Shown: positions 1-8,650, counted from the stretch's first letter. The stretch is 39,644 bases of DNA from an uncultured Haliea sp. (GCA_913062625.1 CAJXWP010000018.1:1-39644); one strand, 5' to 3'. Numbers and translations are program-made. The notes: generated from the letters alone by a model not told the origin.

Positions 1-1115
1 AATACAGGGTGCCGCTCGTCGTAATCAAAAGTGACGTTGGCGAAGTCGATGGCTGTTTCAAAGTGTGGGCTGACGTCGCCGCCAAGATGCTCTTCAGCAT
101 TACTGGCATCATTGATGGAATCCAACAGGGCCCAGTAAGCACTCTCCCCCTGTGCTAGTTTTTGGTATTGCTTTTGCACTTTTCCGAAGAATGAAAAGGC
201 ACGGCCTAAGGCAACGACTAACACCATGACGACTGGCAGATCCATGCTGAATTTGGCCACGGAGACATACACCCCCAAGCAAATAAATGCTGTGAACATC
301 AGCTCCTGGCCCGAGTCCAGTGACGCGGCACTCATTACCTGGCGGCGCAGCGCCTTATTGAGGCGATTGGTGTCCTGCGCCAGCACCTTATCAGCGAGGT
401 GTTCTCGCGCCATGGCCTTTAGTGGTTTGACTGATTGCAGTGTATCGGTAAGATTAGACATGAGTGACGTCATCAACAGAGTTTGTTTGTTACCTGCCCG
501 ACGCGTGACTCTGACCAAAAAGTGCGACAGGCCGATCACAATAATTCCGGCACCGATGCCGGCCACCGATGCTTGCCAGGATAATGCAAAGGCGACAGCC
601 CCATAGATCAGTCCCTGAATTAGGTAAATGATCGCGTTGGCGCCGTTGATAAAAGCAGCAGACGATCGCTGTGCTTCTGAGGCCAGTGCATTGGTCAGTT
701 TGCCCACAGGTTGATGCAAAAAATATTCCCATTTGCTGCGCAGTACCACACGCAACAACTGCAGACGTAAGTCGGTGCTGACTTGGGCTGCGGTATAACC
801 TACCTGTCGTTGGCCTATGAGCAAAAATAGGCTTTTAAAGGCAACTCCGCCCAGAACGATTAGCAGCATGTTGCTCAGTGTGGGCGTGATGCCAATGCTC
901 GCCAGCGTGTCGAGCACGGTGCGCTCAAACTCATTCTGGTTGGCCAGATCCGCACCGGGCAGCATGTTGGTCGCTTCCGGCCCGAGTGCAATGTTCACCA
1001 GCGGTAGTAGCGCAGATAGCCCGATACCCTCGGCCGCACCTGACAGCAGCAGCGCTAGAATCATTAGTGCGCTTTGTCCCCGATAAGCGCGAAAGAAGCT
1101 GAGTATCAGGCGCAC
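1..1115 (-). CDS. ABC exporter, transmembrane domain (3' part cut by window edge)
   Basis: Open frame running off the left edge of the window. The visible part is a type IV (MsbA/PglK-like) exporter membrane domain: the N-terminus reads RLILSFFRAYRGQSALMILA, followed by an amphipathic GIGLSALLPLV stretch, several hydrophobic helices and a long cytoplasmic helix region with VKPLKAMARE. The frame then enters the start of a nucleotide-binding domain (IDFANVTFDYDERHPV). Walker A, the signature motif and Walker B would lie outside the window, so ATPase function is not seen. I chose the GTG at 1115 because GGAGA lies about 9 bases upstream; the frame has no good ATG before the first helix. It follows lptG by 73 bases on the same strand, so it is probably co-transcribed with lptFG and may flip a lipid-linked envelope precursor. 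MsbA itself or a glycan flippase are both possible. Confidence 0.85.
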   Translation of the reverse strand, partial: MRLILSFFRAYRGQSALMILALLLSGAAEGIGLSALLPLVNIALGPEATNMLPGADLANQNEFERTVLDTLASIGITPTLSNMLLIVLGGVAFKSLFLLIGQRQVGYTAAQVSTDLRLQLLRVVLRSKWEYFLHQPVGKLTNALASEAQRSSAAFINGANAIIYLIQGLIYGAVAFALSWQASVAGIGAGIIVIGLSHFLVRVTRRAGNKQTLLMTSLMSNLTDTLQSVKPLKAMAREHLADKVLAQDTNRLNKALRRQVMSAASLDSGQELMFTAFICLGVYVSVAKFSMDLPVVMVLVVALGRAFSFFGKVQKQYQKLAQGESAYWALLDSINDASNAEEHLGGDVSPHFETAIDFANVTFDYDERHPV

Positions 1116-1188
1116 CTGGGTATATCTCCGATAGTGGCTGAAGCCAAAAGCGCTGTAGGTTTTGTCATAATTCGCGTCATCGGTTGGC

Positions 1189-2259
1189 TCACCAGCGCAT
1201 TCGCCGCAGCAGTAATAGGGCGGCGGCAACTATAATTAAGGTCGGTAACAGGGCTACTAATGGAATATTCCAGTGTAGGAGTTGTCCGAGTGAGAAAATA
1301 ATCTGTGCGCCTAAATAGAACAGTATACCCAGTACAGCGCCAATGCCTATGCTGACACCCAAACTGCGATCACGCCCTGAAGTGACGCCGGCGCTGATTG
1401 AGGTGCCGAGCAGAACCATGGCACAAACGGTCAATGGCATCAGTAGTCTTTGCCAGAACGCATTCATGTGTTTTTCTGTAGGTTGTCCATTCATGGCCCG
1501 ATATTGACTGTATTGGTAGAGTAGCGACAGATTCATGCTGTCAATCGGCACCGTGAGGGTAGGCAGCTCGTCAGGGGACCACAGGTTGGCGACCTCCAGT
1601 GCAGCATGGGTTTGGGTTTGGAGCTGGTCGCCGATCAGTATTTTTTCTTTGGCCGTCTGGAAGACCCATGTCCTATCGTCTCTTACCATTGCCGTCTCCG
1701 CTCGTATTGCACGAACCAGCTGGTTGGTATCATCGAATTCAAAAAGGCTGATGCCGCCCGGCACGTTGTCCTCGGACATAATTGTTAGATGGATGTAGTT
1801 CTGCCCGTCTGTAGACCAGACTCCGCCATCCGGCAGCCATCCGGCGCTTCCATCTCGCAATCGCTGTCGTTCCTGCCCTGCCGATTGCTGCAGTTGTGGC
1901 GTGACATATTCCATGCAGAACCATAGCCCGGACATCAGCAGCACCGTCGGTAAGGCGAGGGTGGCGAGCAATTGTCTCGGGGAAAAGCCGGCACAGCTGA
2001 CGATGGTTAACTCGTTGTGGCGGCCAAGGTTGGACAGTGCAACGATACTGCCTAGCAGCGCAATCACAGGGGCCAGGCTCACTAATTGGTTAGGCAGGAT
2101 GAGTAGCGTGTAGCGCGCGACTGCCAGGGCGTTGTAGAGATGTCCGGTATGATCTAGCTCTTGGGTAAAGCTGATCAGGCCAAAAATGGCCCCTAATACC
2201 ACCATGACGAGCAGCCAGCCTTTGACTACGCTTAACCCGATATAGCGTTGTAGGATCAT
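1189..2259 (-). CDS. lptG: LPS export ABC permease LptG
   Basis: Inner-membrane permease of the LptB2FGC complex, which extracts lipopolysaccharide from the inner membrane and feeds it to the LptA bridge. The protein (356 residues from the chosen start) has the family layout: an N-terminal ILQRYIGLSVVKGWLLVMVV helix, two further helices to about residue 120, a periplasmic beta-jellyroll region with VWSTDGQNYIHL, then three C-terminal helices ending in a basic tail (LLLLRRMRW). The start is the ATG at 2259, because it overlaps the lptF stop as ATGA and matches the usual LptG N-terminus. The longer frame from 2328 would add 23 residues that lie inside lptF. It is translationally coupled to lptF and followed by an ABC exporter. 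Confidence 0.93.
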   Translation of the reverse strand: MILQRYIGLSVVKGWLLVMVVLGAIFGLISFTQELDHTGHLYNALAVARYTLLILPNQLVSLAPVIALLGSIVALSNLGRHNELTIVSCAGFSPRQLLATLALPTVLLMSGLWFCMEYVTPQLQQSAGQERQRLRDGSAGWLPDGGVWSTDGQNYIHLTIMSEDNVPGGISLFEFDDTNQLVRAIRAETAMVRDDRTWVFQTAKEKILIGDQLQTQTHAALEVANLWSPDELPTLTVPIDSMNLSLLYQYSQYRAMNGQPTEKHMNAFWQRLLMPLTVCAMVLLGTSISAGVTSGRDRSLGVSIGIGAVLGILFYLGAQIIFSLGQLLHWNIPLVALLPTLIIVAAALLLLRRMRW

Positions 2260-3323
2260 CGCCGTTTCATCCTTGGGAAGGTCATCAGCACTGCCAGCAG
2301 GCCGGCTTGCAGGGCATAGGCAGTCCACAGCCCCGGTATCGCCCCCAATGTACCTTGCTCCATGAACGTGCGCAGCACGCTAACCATGGAGAACAGTGTA
2401 ATGTAAGCCAGCAGGGCAATAGAAACGTTGCGCAAGCGAGATTCTCTAGGCGCGGAGCGAGCCAGCGGCACGGCAATTAAGGCGAGAAGTATCGTTGCAA
2501 GTGGCGTGCTTATGCGCCACTGGTATTCCGCGACATCTTTAGGATTAGAAGATTGTGACAGGTTTAGCGTGGTTTCCGCTTTACGCCGATATTTTTCCTG
2601 CGCCTCTTCATTGGGCAGCTGGACCACCAACTCCTTGAACTTTAGCGTCACGTCCGTGCGCCCGCTATTATCGAGTAAATAGTTGTAACCATTATAAAAA
2701 GTTGCTTGCGCGGCTTGGCCAGGGTTCAGAGCAGGCATTGCCGCAGACTCTGCAATGATGATCTCAGAGCGCGCCTCAGCATCATAATCCTTTTGTAGGA
2801 AGACGCCCTCGTGTAATCCCCTTTCCAAGTCTATATCTTGGGCGATAAAGGTGTAGTCGCTGCCATCCATCATGACGAACTCGTCGGCTGACATCTGTTT
2901 CAAATCAAATTGAGCGGCGGCCTGTGATTCCAGGGCGTAGCTGGTGCGAAAAGCCCAGGGACGAGCCAGAGTGGACATCAATCCAGTGATGACAGCGATG
3001 ACCAGCGCAAGCTTCAAAACCGATTCTAATATACGCGCGCGGCTAACGCCTGCGGCATAGAGCGCGCTCATCTCGGAATCACGGTAGAGTCGGCCTATGG
3101 CGGCCAACACTGAGAAAAAAAATGCCGAGGGCAACAATATCTCGAGGGTGATTAGCGTGTTGAGGCAGACAAGCTTGAATGCGGTTAGCATATCCAGCTG
3201 TCCGCTTGCGGCGAGGGTCAATTGGCGTGCCGCTGAAAAACCGACGAAAATCAGTACTAGGAGGCCGAGCCCAGTACAGAAGGGGCGGATAATTTCCCGG
3301 CTGATGTGGCGGTCGATAATCAA
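2256..3323 (-). CDS. lptF: LPS export ABC permease LptF
   Basis: Partner permease of LptG in the LPS extractor. It shows the LptF/YjgP pattern: an N-terminal LIIDRHISREIIRPF motif directly before helix 1, a second and third helix (with LYRDSEMSALYAAGVSRARI in the coupling region, as expected for contact with LptB), a periplasmic domain (about residues 110-250), and three C-terminal helices containing ISTPLATILLALIAVPLA. By homology the protein should begin at the isoleucine-rich motif, where the only start codon is TTG at 3323. ATGs at 3374 and 3404 would add 17 or 27 residues of unlike sequence and are alternatives. Its 3' end overlaps lptG by ATGA. It is divergent from the sulfotransferase gene at 3457. 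No pepA was found next to it, unlike in many gammaproteobacteria. Confidence 0.9.
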   Translation of the reverse strand: MIIDRHISREIIRPFCTGLGLLVLIFVGFSAARQLTLAASGQLDMLTAFKLVCLNTLITLEILLPSAFFFSVLAAIGRLYRDSEMSALYAAGVSRARILESVLKLALVIAVITGLMSTLARPWAFRTSYALESQAAAQFDLKQMSADEFVMMDGSDYTFIAQDIDLERGLHEGVFLQKDYDAEARSEIIIAESAAMPALNPGQAAQATFYNGYNYLLDNSGRTDVTLKFKELVVQLPNEEAQEKYRRKAETTLNLSQSSNPKDVAEYQWRISTPLATILLALIAVPLARSAPRESRLRNVSIALLAYITLFSMVSVLRTFMEQGTLGAIPGLWTAYALQAGLLAVLMTFPRMKRR

Positions 3324-3456
3324 GGGGGTCGTGTTCCTGTCAGTGCAGGCCGCTATTCTACATGAAGCGCCCATTATGTGGTCATTTTGGCTTGCTTCGA
3401 GCATAATTGCACCCTCTGCGAATGCAACTCCATCCTGCCTGCGAGTATTACATTAA

Positions 3457-4398
3457 ATGTTAAATTTGAGTGATGGTGTTAAAAAGGCGCTGATTCTCAT
3501 TCCAACCCAACCTTTGCCAGCTAGGGCTCGGGTTGCCGTGCGCCGTAAACACTTGGCTCGCTTAGAGATGGCCAAAGCGCAGCGTGCCAATTTTTTGATC
3601 ATCGGGCACCCCAAAAGCGGCAATACGTGGCTCAAAGTGATGATTTCGCGCCTGTATCAGTTGCGTTACAACCTCCCTGAGTCGACGCTGATCAATACTG
3701 ACGAATTTGCGCGTAAAATTCCTGAGATTCCTCGCCTAGCAGCGACTAACGCTTACTATAGTTATGAGGGCGAGGTGGGAAAATTACTGGCCTGTGGCGC
3801 TTCCGACAACCCACTACGGCATAAGCCAGTGTTATTTTTGGCACGTAACCCGATCGATATTGCGGTGTCCTGGTTTCATCAATTTACTAAGCGGCAGTCA
3901 CGTGCCAAGCAGGAACTGATCAACCATTTTGTGGACCACCCTATCGATCGCCGAACGGTGCAAATGTGGGACTTTGTGCGCCATTCAGATATCGGCCTGC
4001 CCAGCCTTATCGACTACCAAAACACCTGGGCCCGAAACGTACGGGAATTGGGCAATGGCATGCTGGCTCGCTATGAGGATTTGCGTGCTCAGCCTGTGCC
4101 AACATTGCATCGGATTACGCAGCTCATGGGCGAGGACTTCAGTGCCGATGAAATCAGGGTGGCGGTGGAGTGGGGCTCCTTTGATAATCTGCAGAAGTTG
4201 GAGACCAGCGGGACTTTTAGTCAGGGTGGCATGAAGCTGGTAAATGCCAGTGACCCGAGTACCTTTAAGGTCCGGCGAGGAAAAGTCGGTGGCTATCGAG
4301 AAGATTTTGATGTGGCGCAGGTAGCGGAACTTGAGGCCTTGGTGCGGGATAATATTCTGCCGGAGCTGGGCTATTGTCAGGGCACAGCGGACGCCTGA
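3457..4398 (+). CDS. Sulfotransferase domain protein (ST-A), putative catalytic His missing
   Basis: Member of the PAPS-dependent sulfotransferase superfamily, which moves a sulfuryl group from PAPS to a hydroxyl or amino group. The 5'-phosphosulfate loop is HPKSGNTWL (residues 51-59), the 3'-phosphate site is ARNPIDIAVS (129-138), RYEDL follows at 205-209, and the C-terminal cofactor loop is FKVRRGKVGGY (270-280). Length 313 matches the three other sulfotransferases in this window, but this copy is the most divergent. Where the others have FTHxNY, the motif corresponding to the KTH catalytic histidine, it reads ATNAYY, so the presumed base is Asn98. It may be inactive, use another residue, or bind substrate only. 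It is followed after two bases by an ELM1-family gene, so the two are likely one operon. The start ATG at 3457 gives an N-terminal basic helix like its paralogs. Confidence 0.85.
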   Translation: MLNLSDGVKKALILIPTQPLPARARVAVRRKHLARLEMAKAQRANFLIIGHPKSGNTWLKVMISRLYQLRYNLPESTLINTDEFARKIPEIPRLAATNAYYSYEGEVGKLLACGASDNPLRHKPVLFLARNPIDIAVSWFHQFTKRQSRAKQELINHFVDHPIDRRTVQMWDFVRHSDIGLPSLIDYQNTWARNVRELGNGMLARYEDLRAQPVPTLHRITQLMGEDFSADEIRVAVEWGSFDNLQKLETSGTFSQGGMKLVNASDPSTFKVRRGKVGGYREDFDVAQVAELEALVRDNILPELGYCQGTADA

Positions 4399-4400
4399 CG

Positions 4401-5495
4401 GTGACACCTCGTACCTGGGTTATTCTCAGTAACAAGCGAGGCGATAACGGCCAAGTTGATACGATCGTCGACGCATTGCCATGGTCAGTCGAACATAAGC
4501 GCGTGCGCATGCGTCCCGAGTGGGTGCTCGGAAAACCACGCTATCGACCCTCCCTCGATCACCTTGATTTGAGTCGCAGCGACACCCTAGAGGGTCCATG
4601 GCCCGATTTAATTATTACAGTTGGCCGGCGTCCTTCGATGGTGGCTCTTTGGGTGCGAAAGCAATCGGGCAATAAGACAAAAATAGTACTAGTGGGTAAG
4701 CCGTCCGGACACATGCTCGATTTTTCTCTGGTGGTCGCCAGTGCCGAGAATCAAATGCCACCAATGCATAATTTTCTGCCGATCACCTTGCCTCTCATGC
4801 GCGTGGATTCTGGGGATGTGGCAGCTGAGGTTTTGACTTGGCAGGGGCAGTTTGAAGCACTGCGCAAGCCATTAATTGCCATGTTGGTGGGCGGTGAGAC
4901 CAACCCGTTTATTATGAACCGGCAGGTTGCCAACGATCTGGTGGCGACGGCGCACTGGGTTGTCGATGAGTTGGGCGGCACGCCCTACGTCACTACTAGT
5001 CGGCGCACTGCGCCCGAGGTGGTGGAAGTATTGCGTCGTGATTTGCCACAACAGGCTGTTTTTTACGCCTGGTCTGCAGAGGCACAGAATAATCCTTATC
5101 GGGCTCTACTGGGCTGCGCAGACGGCTTTATCGTAACAGCCGACAGCGTATCCATGATGGTGGAAGTCATCTACCTGCACAAACCGCTAGCGATTTTTCC
5201 GTTACCTGGGGGCTGGCTGGGTCGTATCGATCAAAGACGCCGCTCTTTGGCTCACTGGCTGTTTAATCCGAAATTAGATTCCACTTGGGATCGCTGGCGT
5301 CATCACCTGGCGAGAGGAATTTACTATCTGGATATTTTCAAAGTGTTGTGCGCTACCCGAGATTTCCGTGCATTTCACCGCCTGTTGGTCGACAAGGGAT
5401 TGGCCGTCTGGTCAGGACAACCCTTTGCACAGCCCACTGCGCAATTGCCGGATGATGCGGGTCTCGTGATAAAGCGTATTCAGGCACTTTTTTAG
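4401..5495 (+). CDS. ELM1-family protein (ELM1-a), GT-B-like glycosyltransferase candidate
   Basis: Belongs to the family named after plant mitochondrial fission protein ELM1 (PF06258/COG3660). Visible signatures are WVILSNKRGDNGQV at the N-terminus, PDLIITVGRRP, a glycine-rich MLVGGETNPF loop, and the C-terminal block NPYRALLGCADGFIVTADSV followed by SMM and a KPLAIFPLPG strand. The family looks like a GT-B fold protein with a nucleotide-sugar-type C-terminal half. No bacterial substrate is known to me, so enzymatic activity is inference. The GTG at 4401 is chosen because it starts two bases after the sulfotransferase stop and lines up with the start of the second copy (9810). A TTG at 4374 would be a longer alternative. 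The name does not imply a role in fission here. Confidence 0.8.
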   Translation: MTPRTWVILSNKRGDNGQVDTIVDALPWSVEHKRVRMRPEWVLGKPRYRPSLDHLDLSRSDTLEGPWPDLIITVGRRPSMVALWVRKQSGNKTKIVLVGKPSGHMLDFSLVVASAENQMPPMHNFLPITLPLMRVDSGDVAAEVLTWQGQFEALRKPLIAMLVGGETNPFIMNRQVANDLVATAHWVVDELGGTPYVTTSRRTAPEVVEVLRRDLPQQAVFYAWSAEAQNNPYRALLGCADGFIVTADSVSMMVEVIYLHKPLAIFPLPGGWLGRIDQRRRSLAHWLFNPKLDSTWDRWRHHLARGIYYLDIFKVLCATRDFRAFHRLLVDKGLAVWSGQPFAQPTAQLPDDAGLVIKRIQALF

Positions 5496-5562
5496 TGTCG
5501 CTTGCCATAATCGGACTAACATCGGCACACGTTCGGCTGCTGCAGGCCAACACCTTGAGCGT

Positions 5563-5990
5563 CTAAATGTTGTTGTTAGGGTTCATTTTACCGACTGCCC
5601 ACAGCGTAATGTCGGCGTTGAAATCGTCTTGTCCGCTTGAGAATACAATGGGTTCCGCGGTAAAGCGATCGCATTGGAAGCCATCCGGTATGACTGCACG
5701 GTAACGGCGTTTATCTCGGGATTGATAGCCCAATCAGCCCTGGTAGCGTGCGCACTCTGCGCAGCTTTTTGTAGCGGCTGAAGGGCATCAAGTAGTCCTG
5801 TTTCCAGGCTTCGGGCTGCGTCAGTCGCATGCCCAACTCTTGGCCGCTCACTAGACAGGGCTTGGGACTGATTCCGACGATATCGAAGTCCGTGCCCAGA
5901 TGGATGGCAACTAACAGGGCAGTATCGCCAAATCCGGCTATCACAACGCGCTTTTTTACTGTTTTATGCCTTGATGTGATGACTACTGTC
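5563..5990 (-). pseudogene. Remnant of an FAD/NAD(P)-dependent oxidoreductase
   Basis: Fills most of the 520-base space between ELM1-a and the 2OG oxygenase. One frame encodes a recognisable Rossmann N-terminus (KKRVVIAGFGDTALLVAIHL, then GISPKPCLVSGQELG and a FSRYKKLRRVRTL stretch) and stops at 5711-5713. The frame shifted by one base continues with RDKRRYRAVIPDGF and then ADITLWAVGKMNP, which resembles a late segment of NADH dehydrogenase-like flavoproteins (the LWxVG strand), and ends at TAG 5563-5565. The central NAD-binding part is absent, so the gene carries both a frameshift and a large internal deletion. The best in-frame start is a GTG at 5944; the 5' limit is approximate. I think it is dead, although a 77-residue product could still be made. 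Confidence 0.65.
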
Positions 5991-6015
5991 CTGTGCCAAC
6001 GGTTTCAATGGTTAC

Positions 6016-6642
6016 TCAGCGCATCCCAAGCACGTTTTTCATGAAATGAGTGCCAAAACGACTGACACGCTGGGCGAAGACAGCAAGCAGGCCCTGATCG
6101 AGATAGTTTACCTGCACCATCCGGCGCTCGCCCACAAATTGGGTGTGCCCGTGCCAGGAGTGGTCAGTGCGGCGAAATACAAGGAGATTGCCCCCTGATG
6201 GCGTCACTTGAGCTGCATAGCTTTCAATGTTGTCTTTGGAGCGCAGTAGGCGCAGTTGGCCTGCTTCGTTATCCCACTTGTCGTTGAAGTAGAGCAGTAC
6301 TGTAATAACTTTGCTCTTGTGATCGGTGTGGATATTCCCATCGGTACGTTCGCAAAATTTCCGCACTGTCACGGTAGTGGGTAAAGAAACTAAATCCATG
6401 TCGAAGTGTTCGCTAAGCACGGCCGCAAATTCTGGACCCTGCAATTCCTGCATCAACTGCTCAAAAGCGGGCCCATAGGTGAGGTTTTCCAGTGTATGGT
6501 TAGCCGCACTGTCTATCGCTGGATAGTCGTCATTGACCTGTTCCAATGAGCGGGCGTCGAGAAACTCTGGTACCACCAGGTAGTCATAAGGATCGGTTTC
6601 TAAGTGCGCGGCGCGCAGAGCATTAAGGTTGGTCAGTGGCAT
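6016..6642 (-). CDS. 2OG-Fe(II) oxygenase, prolyl-4-hydroxylase-like (2OG-a)
   Basis: 208-residue non-haem iron dioxygenase of the 2OG-FeII_Oxy_3 type. The iron-binding triad is readable: His105 and Asp107 in NIHTDHKS, and a distal histidine in RTDHSWHGH (His164 most likely), with Arg173/174 in GERRMVQVNY as the 2-oxoglutarate carboxylate ligand. The strand VITVLLYFND after the HxD motif and GGNLLVF before the distal His fit the double-stranded beta-helix. Such enzymes hydroxylate proteins, sugars, lipids or small molecules; the substrate here is unknown. It is divergent from the sulfotransferase pair at 6804-8650 (161 bases between starts). A second enzyme of the same broad type lies at 16818. 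The ATG at 6642 has no strong ribosome-binding site. Confidence 0.82.
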   Translation of the reverse strand: MPLTNLNALRAAHLETDPYDYLVVPEFLDARSLEQVNDDYPAIDSAANHTLENLTYGPAFEQLMQELQGPEFAAVLSEHFDMDLVSLPTTVTVRKFCERTDGNIHTDHKSKVITVLLYFNDKWDNEAGQLRLLRSKDNIESYAAQVTPSGGNLLVFRRTDHSWHGHTQFVGERRMVQVNYLDQGLLAVFAQRVSRFGTHFMKNVLGMR

Positions 6643-6803
6643 TGTTGTATTTTAGTACGCCCGTTGTAAGTCGGGCAAGACAGCCAATCAGCCTGAGGAT
6701 GTTAATAGTGCGGTAAATCAGGTCTGACCCATTAGTGCGGCAAACAATGATATACGGTACTATTCTTAGCCTTTTCAAGACGTTGCCGAGGATAACCCAG
6801 TCT

Positions 6804-7715
6804 ATGGCCGATAGAGCAATGGTCGTTGTACGCCATATCATTTTATTGCTCTGTTTTTGGCTGCCTGCTGAACGCCGTAAAAAAATAGAACGGTGGCTGC
6901 GCGGGCGCGAAGAGTTTGCAAAGTTACAGCGCAGTGACTGGGTGCTGATGAGTTGGGGTAAGTCTGGCAGGACCTGGTTGCGGGTGATGTTGTCTAGAGC
7001 CTATCAGTTGAAAGGTAATCTGGATGCGACTGACCTTCTAGATTTTGACAATTTTAAGCAGCACGACCCACAGCTGCCTGCGGTATTTTTTACCCACAAT
7101 AACTATCTGCGCGATTACACCGGTAACCAGCATTCTAAAGTCCACTTTCAAGGCAAGCGCATCGTCCTCCTTGTGCGCGACCCGCGCGATGTTGCTGTGT
7201 CCCAGTTTTTCCAGTGGCAGTTTCGCATGCGCCCTAAAAAGAAGTTTATTAACGGCTACCCTCCGCATGGATCACCGATAGACATCTGGAATTTTGTGCG
7301 GGGTAAAGAAGCGGGGGTGCCGCGTATTGTTGACTACTTCAATGGTTGGGCGCAGGCAATTCCAGAGTTGAAAGAAGTATTGGTGGTGCGTTATGAGGAT
7401 ATGCGTAATGAGCCTAGTGATGTGCTGGCAAAAATACTGGCCTTTACTGGCACTGAAGTGAGCGCAGATCAGGTGGACCAGGCGGTAGAATTTGCTGCCT
7501 ATGACAACATGAAAAAAATGGAAGAGGATAAGTTTTTTAAAGGCAGTGGTGCCAGGGTCAAACCTGGTAATAAAGACAACCCTCAGTCTTTTAAAGTACG
7601 CAAAGCGAAGGTCGGCGGTTATCGCGATTACTTCAGCGATGAGCAGTGCCAGCAGCTCGAAGAAATGGTGGCTCAGTTGGATCCACTGTTCGGTTACGGG
7701 GGGCAGCAGCCGTGA
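6804..7715 (+). CDS. Sulfotransferase (ST-B)
   Basis: PAPS-type sulfotransferase of about 303 residues. From the chosen start, the 5'-phosphosulfate loop is GKSGRTWL (52-59), the catalytic-His motif is FFTHNNY (His98), the 3'-phosphate site is VRDPRDVAVS (about 124-133), and the C-terminal loop is FKVRKAKVGGYRDYF. The sequence begins with a hydrophobic and then basic segment (IILLLCFWLPAERRKKIERW), so it may sit at the membrane surface. The start is uncertain. ATG 6804 aligns with the N-terminus of ST-D; GTG 6735 and ATG 6747 are longer in-frame options without a better ribosome-binding site. Its stop overlaps the GTG of the next sulfotransferase (GTGA), implying coupled translation. Confidence 0.86.
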   Translation: MADRAMVVVRHIILLLCFWLPAERRKKIERWLRGREEFAKLQRSDWVLMSWGKSGRTWLRVMLSRAYQLKGNLDATDLLDFDNFKQHDPQLPAVFFTHNNYLRDYTGNQHSKVHFQGKRIVLLVRDPRDVAVSQFFQWQFRMRPKKKFINGYPPHGSPIDIWNFVRGKEAGVPRIVDYFNGWAQAIPELKEVLVVRYEDMRNEPSDVLAKILAFTGTEVSADQVDQAVEFAAYDNMKKMEEDKFFKGSGARVKPGNKDNPQSFKVRKAKVGGYRDYFSDEQCQQLEEMVAQLDPLFGYGGQQP

Positions 7716-8650
7716 ATATGGCTTTTCAAAATTTGCGCCAAGCGTTGCAGACAGCGCGCAAGAAGCTCTCGCGTCGAATGTTGCATTTGCGCATGCGTGG
7801 TCAGCCAGAGGCTGATATTCTGGTAGCCGAGCGCAAGCTCCGCGGTGTGGAGCAGTTTGATAAGCTGCACAGGGCCGACGTCGTGATAGTGTCTTTCGGG
7901 AAAAGCGGACGTACCTGGCTGCGGGTGATGATCTCCCATCTGTTTCGTGTGATGTACAAGTTCCCTGAAAATGCCATGCTGGGGTTTGATAACTTCCACA
8001 ATCTCAACCGTGAAGTTCCCAAAACTTTTTTTACGCACGACAATTACATCAAAAATTTTACCGGAGACTTCGATACGAAGGCTCCGTTTTACGACAAGCG
8101 GGTGATTCTGCTTGCCCGAGACCCTCGCGATGTCGCGGTATCACAGTTTTTCCAATGGAAGTTTCGTGTTAAGCCAACCAAGATAGCCATCAATAACTAT
8201 CCGCCCCGTGGTAGCGATATCAGTCTGTTCGATTTTGTTATGGGCGATAATGGCGGCAGTATGCAGGCTGTCATCCAGTATCTGAATTTGTGGGCGCGGG
8301 AAGTGGATAAGATGGAGTGTTTTCATCTGCTGCGTTATGAGGACCTGCGCGCGCGGCCACGTGAAGAATTGCGGCGCATGCTCGACTTCATGCAGGTGGA
8401 CGCCACTGAGGCGCAAGTCAATGCAGCCGTGGATTACTCTTCCTATGAAAACATGAAGAAAATGGAAGGGTCGCAGCAACTTCGTCTAGCGGGCGGTCGC
8501 ATGATGCCCCGCGATAAAGATAACCCCGACAGCTTCAAGGTTCGTCGTGCCAAAGTGGGCGGTTATTGTGACTATTTTACTGATGATGAAGTCGCCGCAA
8601 TCGACGCCAGACTAGCGGCAACCCTGGCCCCCCTCTTCAATTACAAATAA
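7712..8650 (+). CDS. Sulfotransferase (ST-C)
   Basis: Close relative of ST-B and ST-D. From GTG 7712, the 5'-phosphosulfate loop is GKSGRTW (63-69), the catalytic His is in FFTHDNY (His109), the 3'-phosphate motif is ARDPRDVAVS (about 135-144), and the C-terminal loop is FKVRRAKVGGYCDYF. Other shared blocks are MLGFDNFHNL, SQFFQWKFR and YENMKKME. The start is either GTG 7712, overlapping the ST-B stop as GTGA with a G-run about ten bases upstream, or ATG 7718; I prefer the GTG. Tandem placement of two clearly homologous but diverged copies suggests different acceptor positions rather than gene dosage. The gene faces a convergent glycosyltransferase gene across a 136-base gap with no clear terminator. 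Confidence 0.87.
   Translation: MNMAFQNLRQALQTARKKLSRRMLHLRMRGQPEADILVAERKLRGVEQFDKLHRADVVIVSFGKSGRTWLRVMISHLFRVMYKFPENAMLGFDNFHNLNREVPKTFFTHDNYIKNFTGDFDTKAPFYDKRVILLARDPRDVAVSQFFQWKFRVKPTKIAINNYPPRGSDISLFDFVMGDNGGSMQAVIQYLNLWAREVDKMECFHLLRYEDLRARPREELRRMLDFMQVDATEAQVNAAVDYSSYENMKKMEGSQQLRLAGGRMMPRDKDNPDSFKVRRAKVGGYCDYFTDDEVAAIDARLAATLAPLFNYK

Noticed and set aside
226-1086. Plus-strand frames over the left end
   Set aside because: They lie opposite the ABC exporter, whose membrane-domain translation is convincing.
2326-2328. Upstream in-frame start for lptG at 2328
   Set aside because: It would put 23 extra residues inside lptF; ATG 2259 has the ATGA overlap and the family N-terminus.
5353-5553. 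Minus-strand frame over the end of ELM1-a
   Set aside because: Antisense to a well-supported gene and without recognisable motifs.
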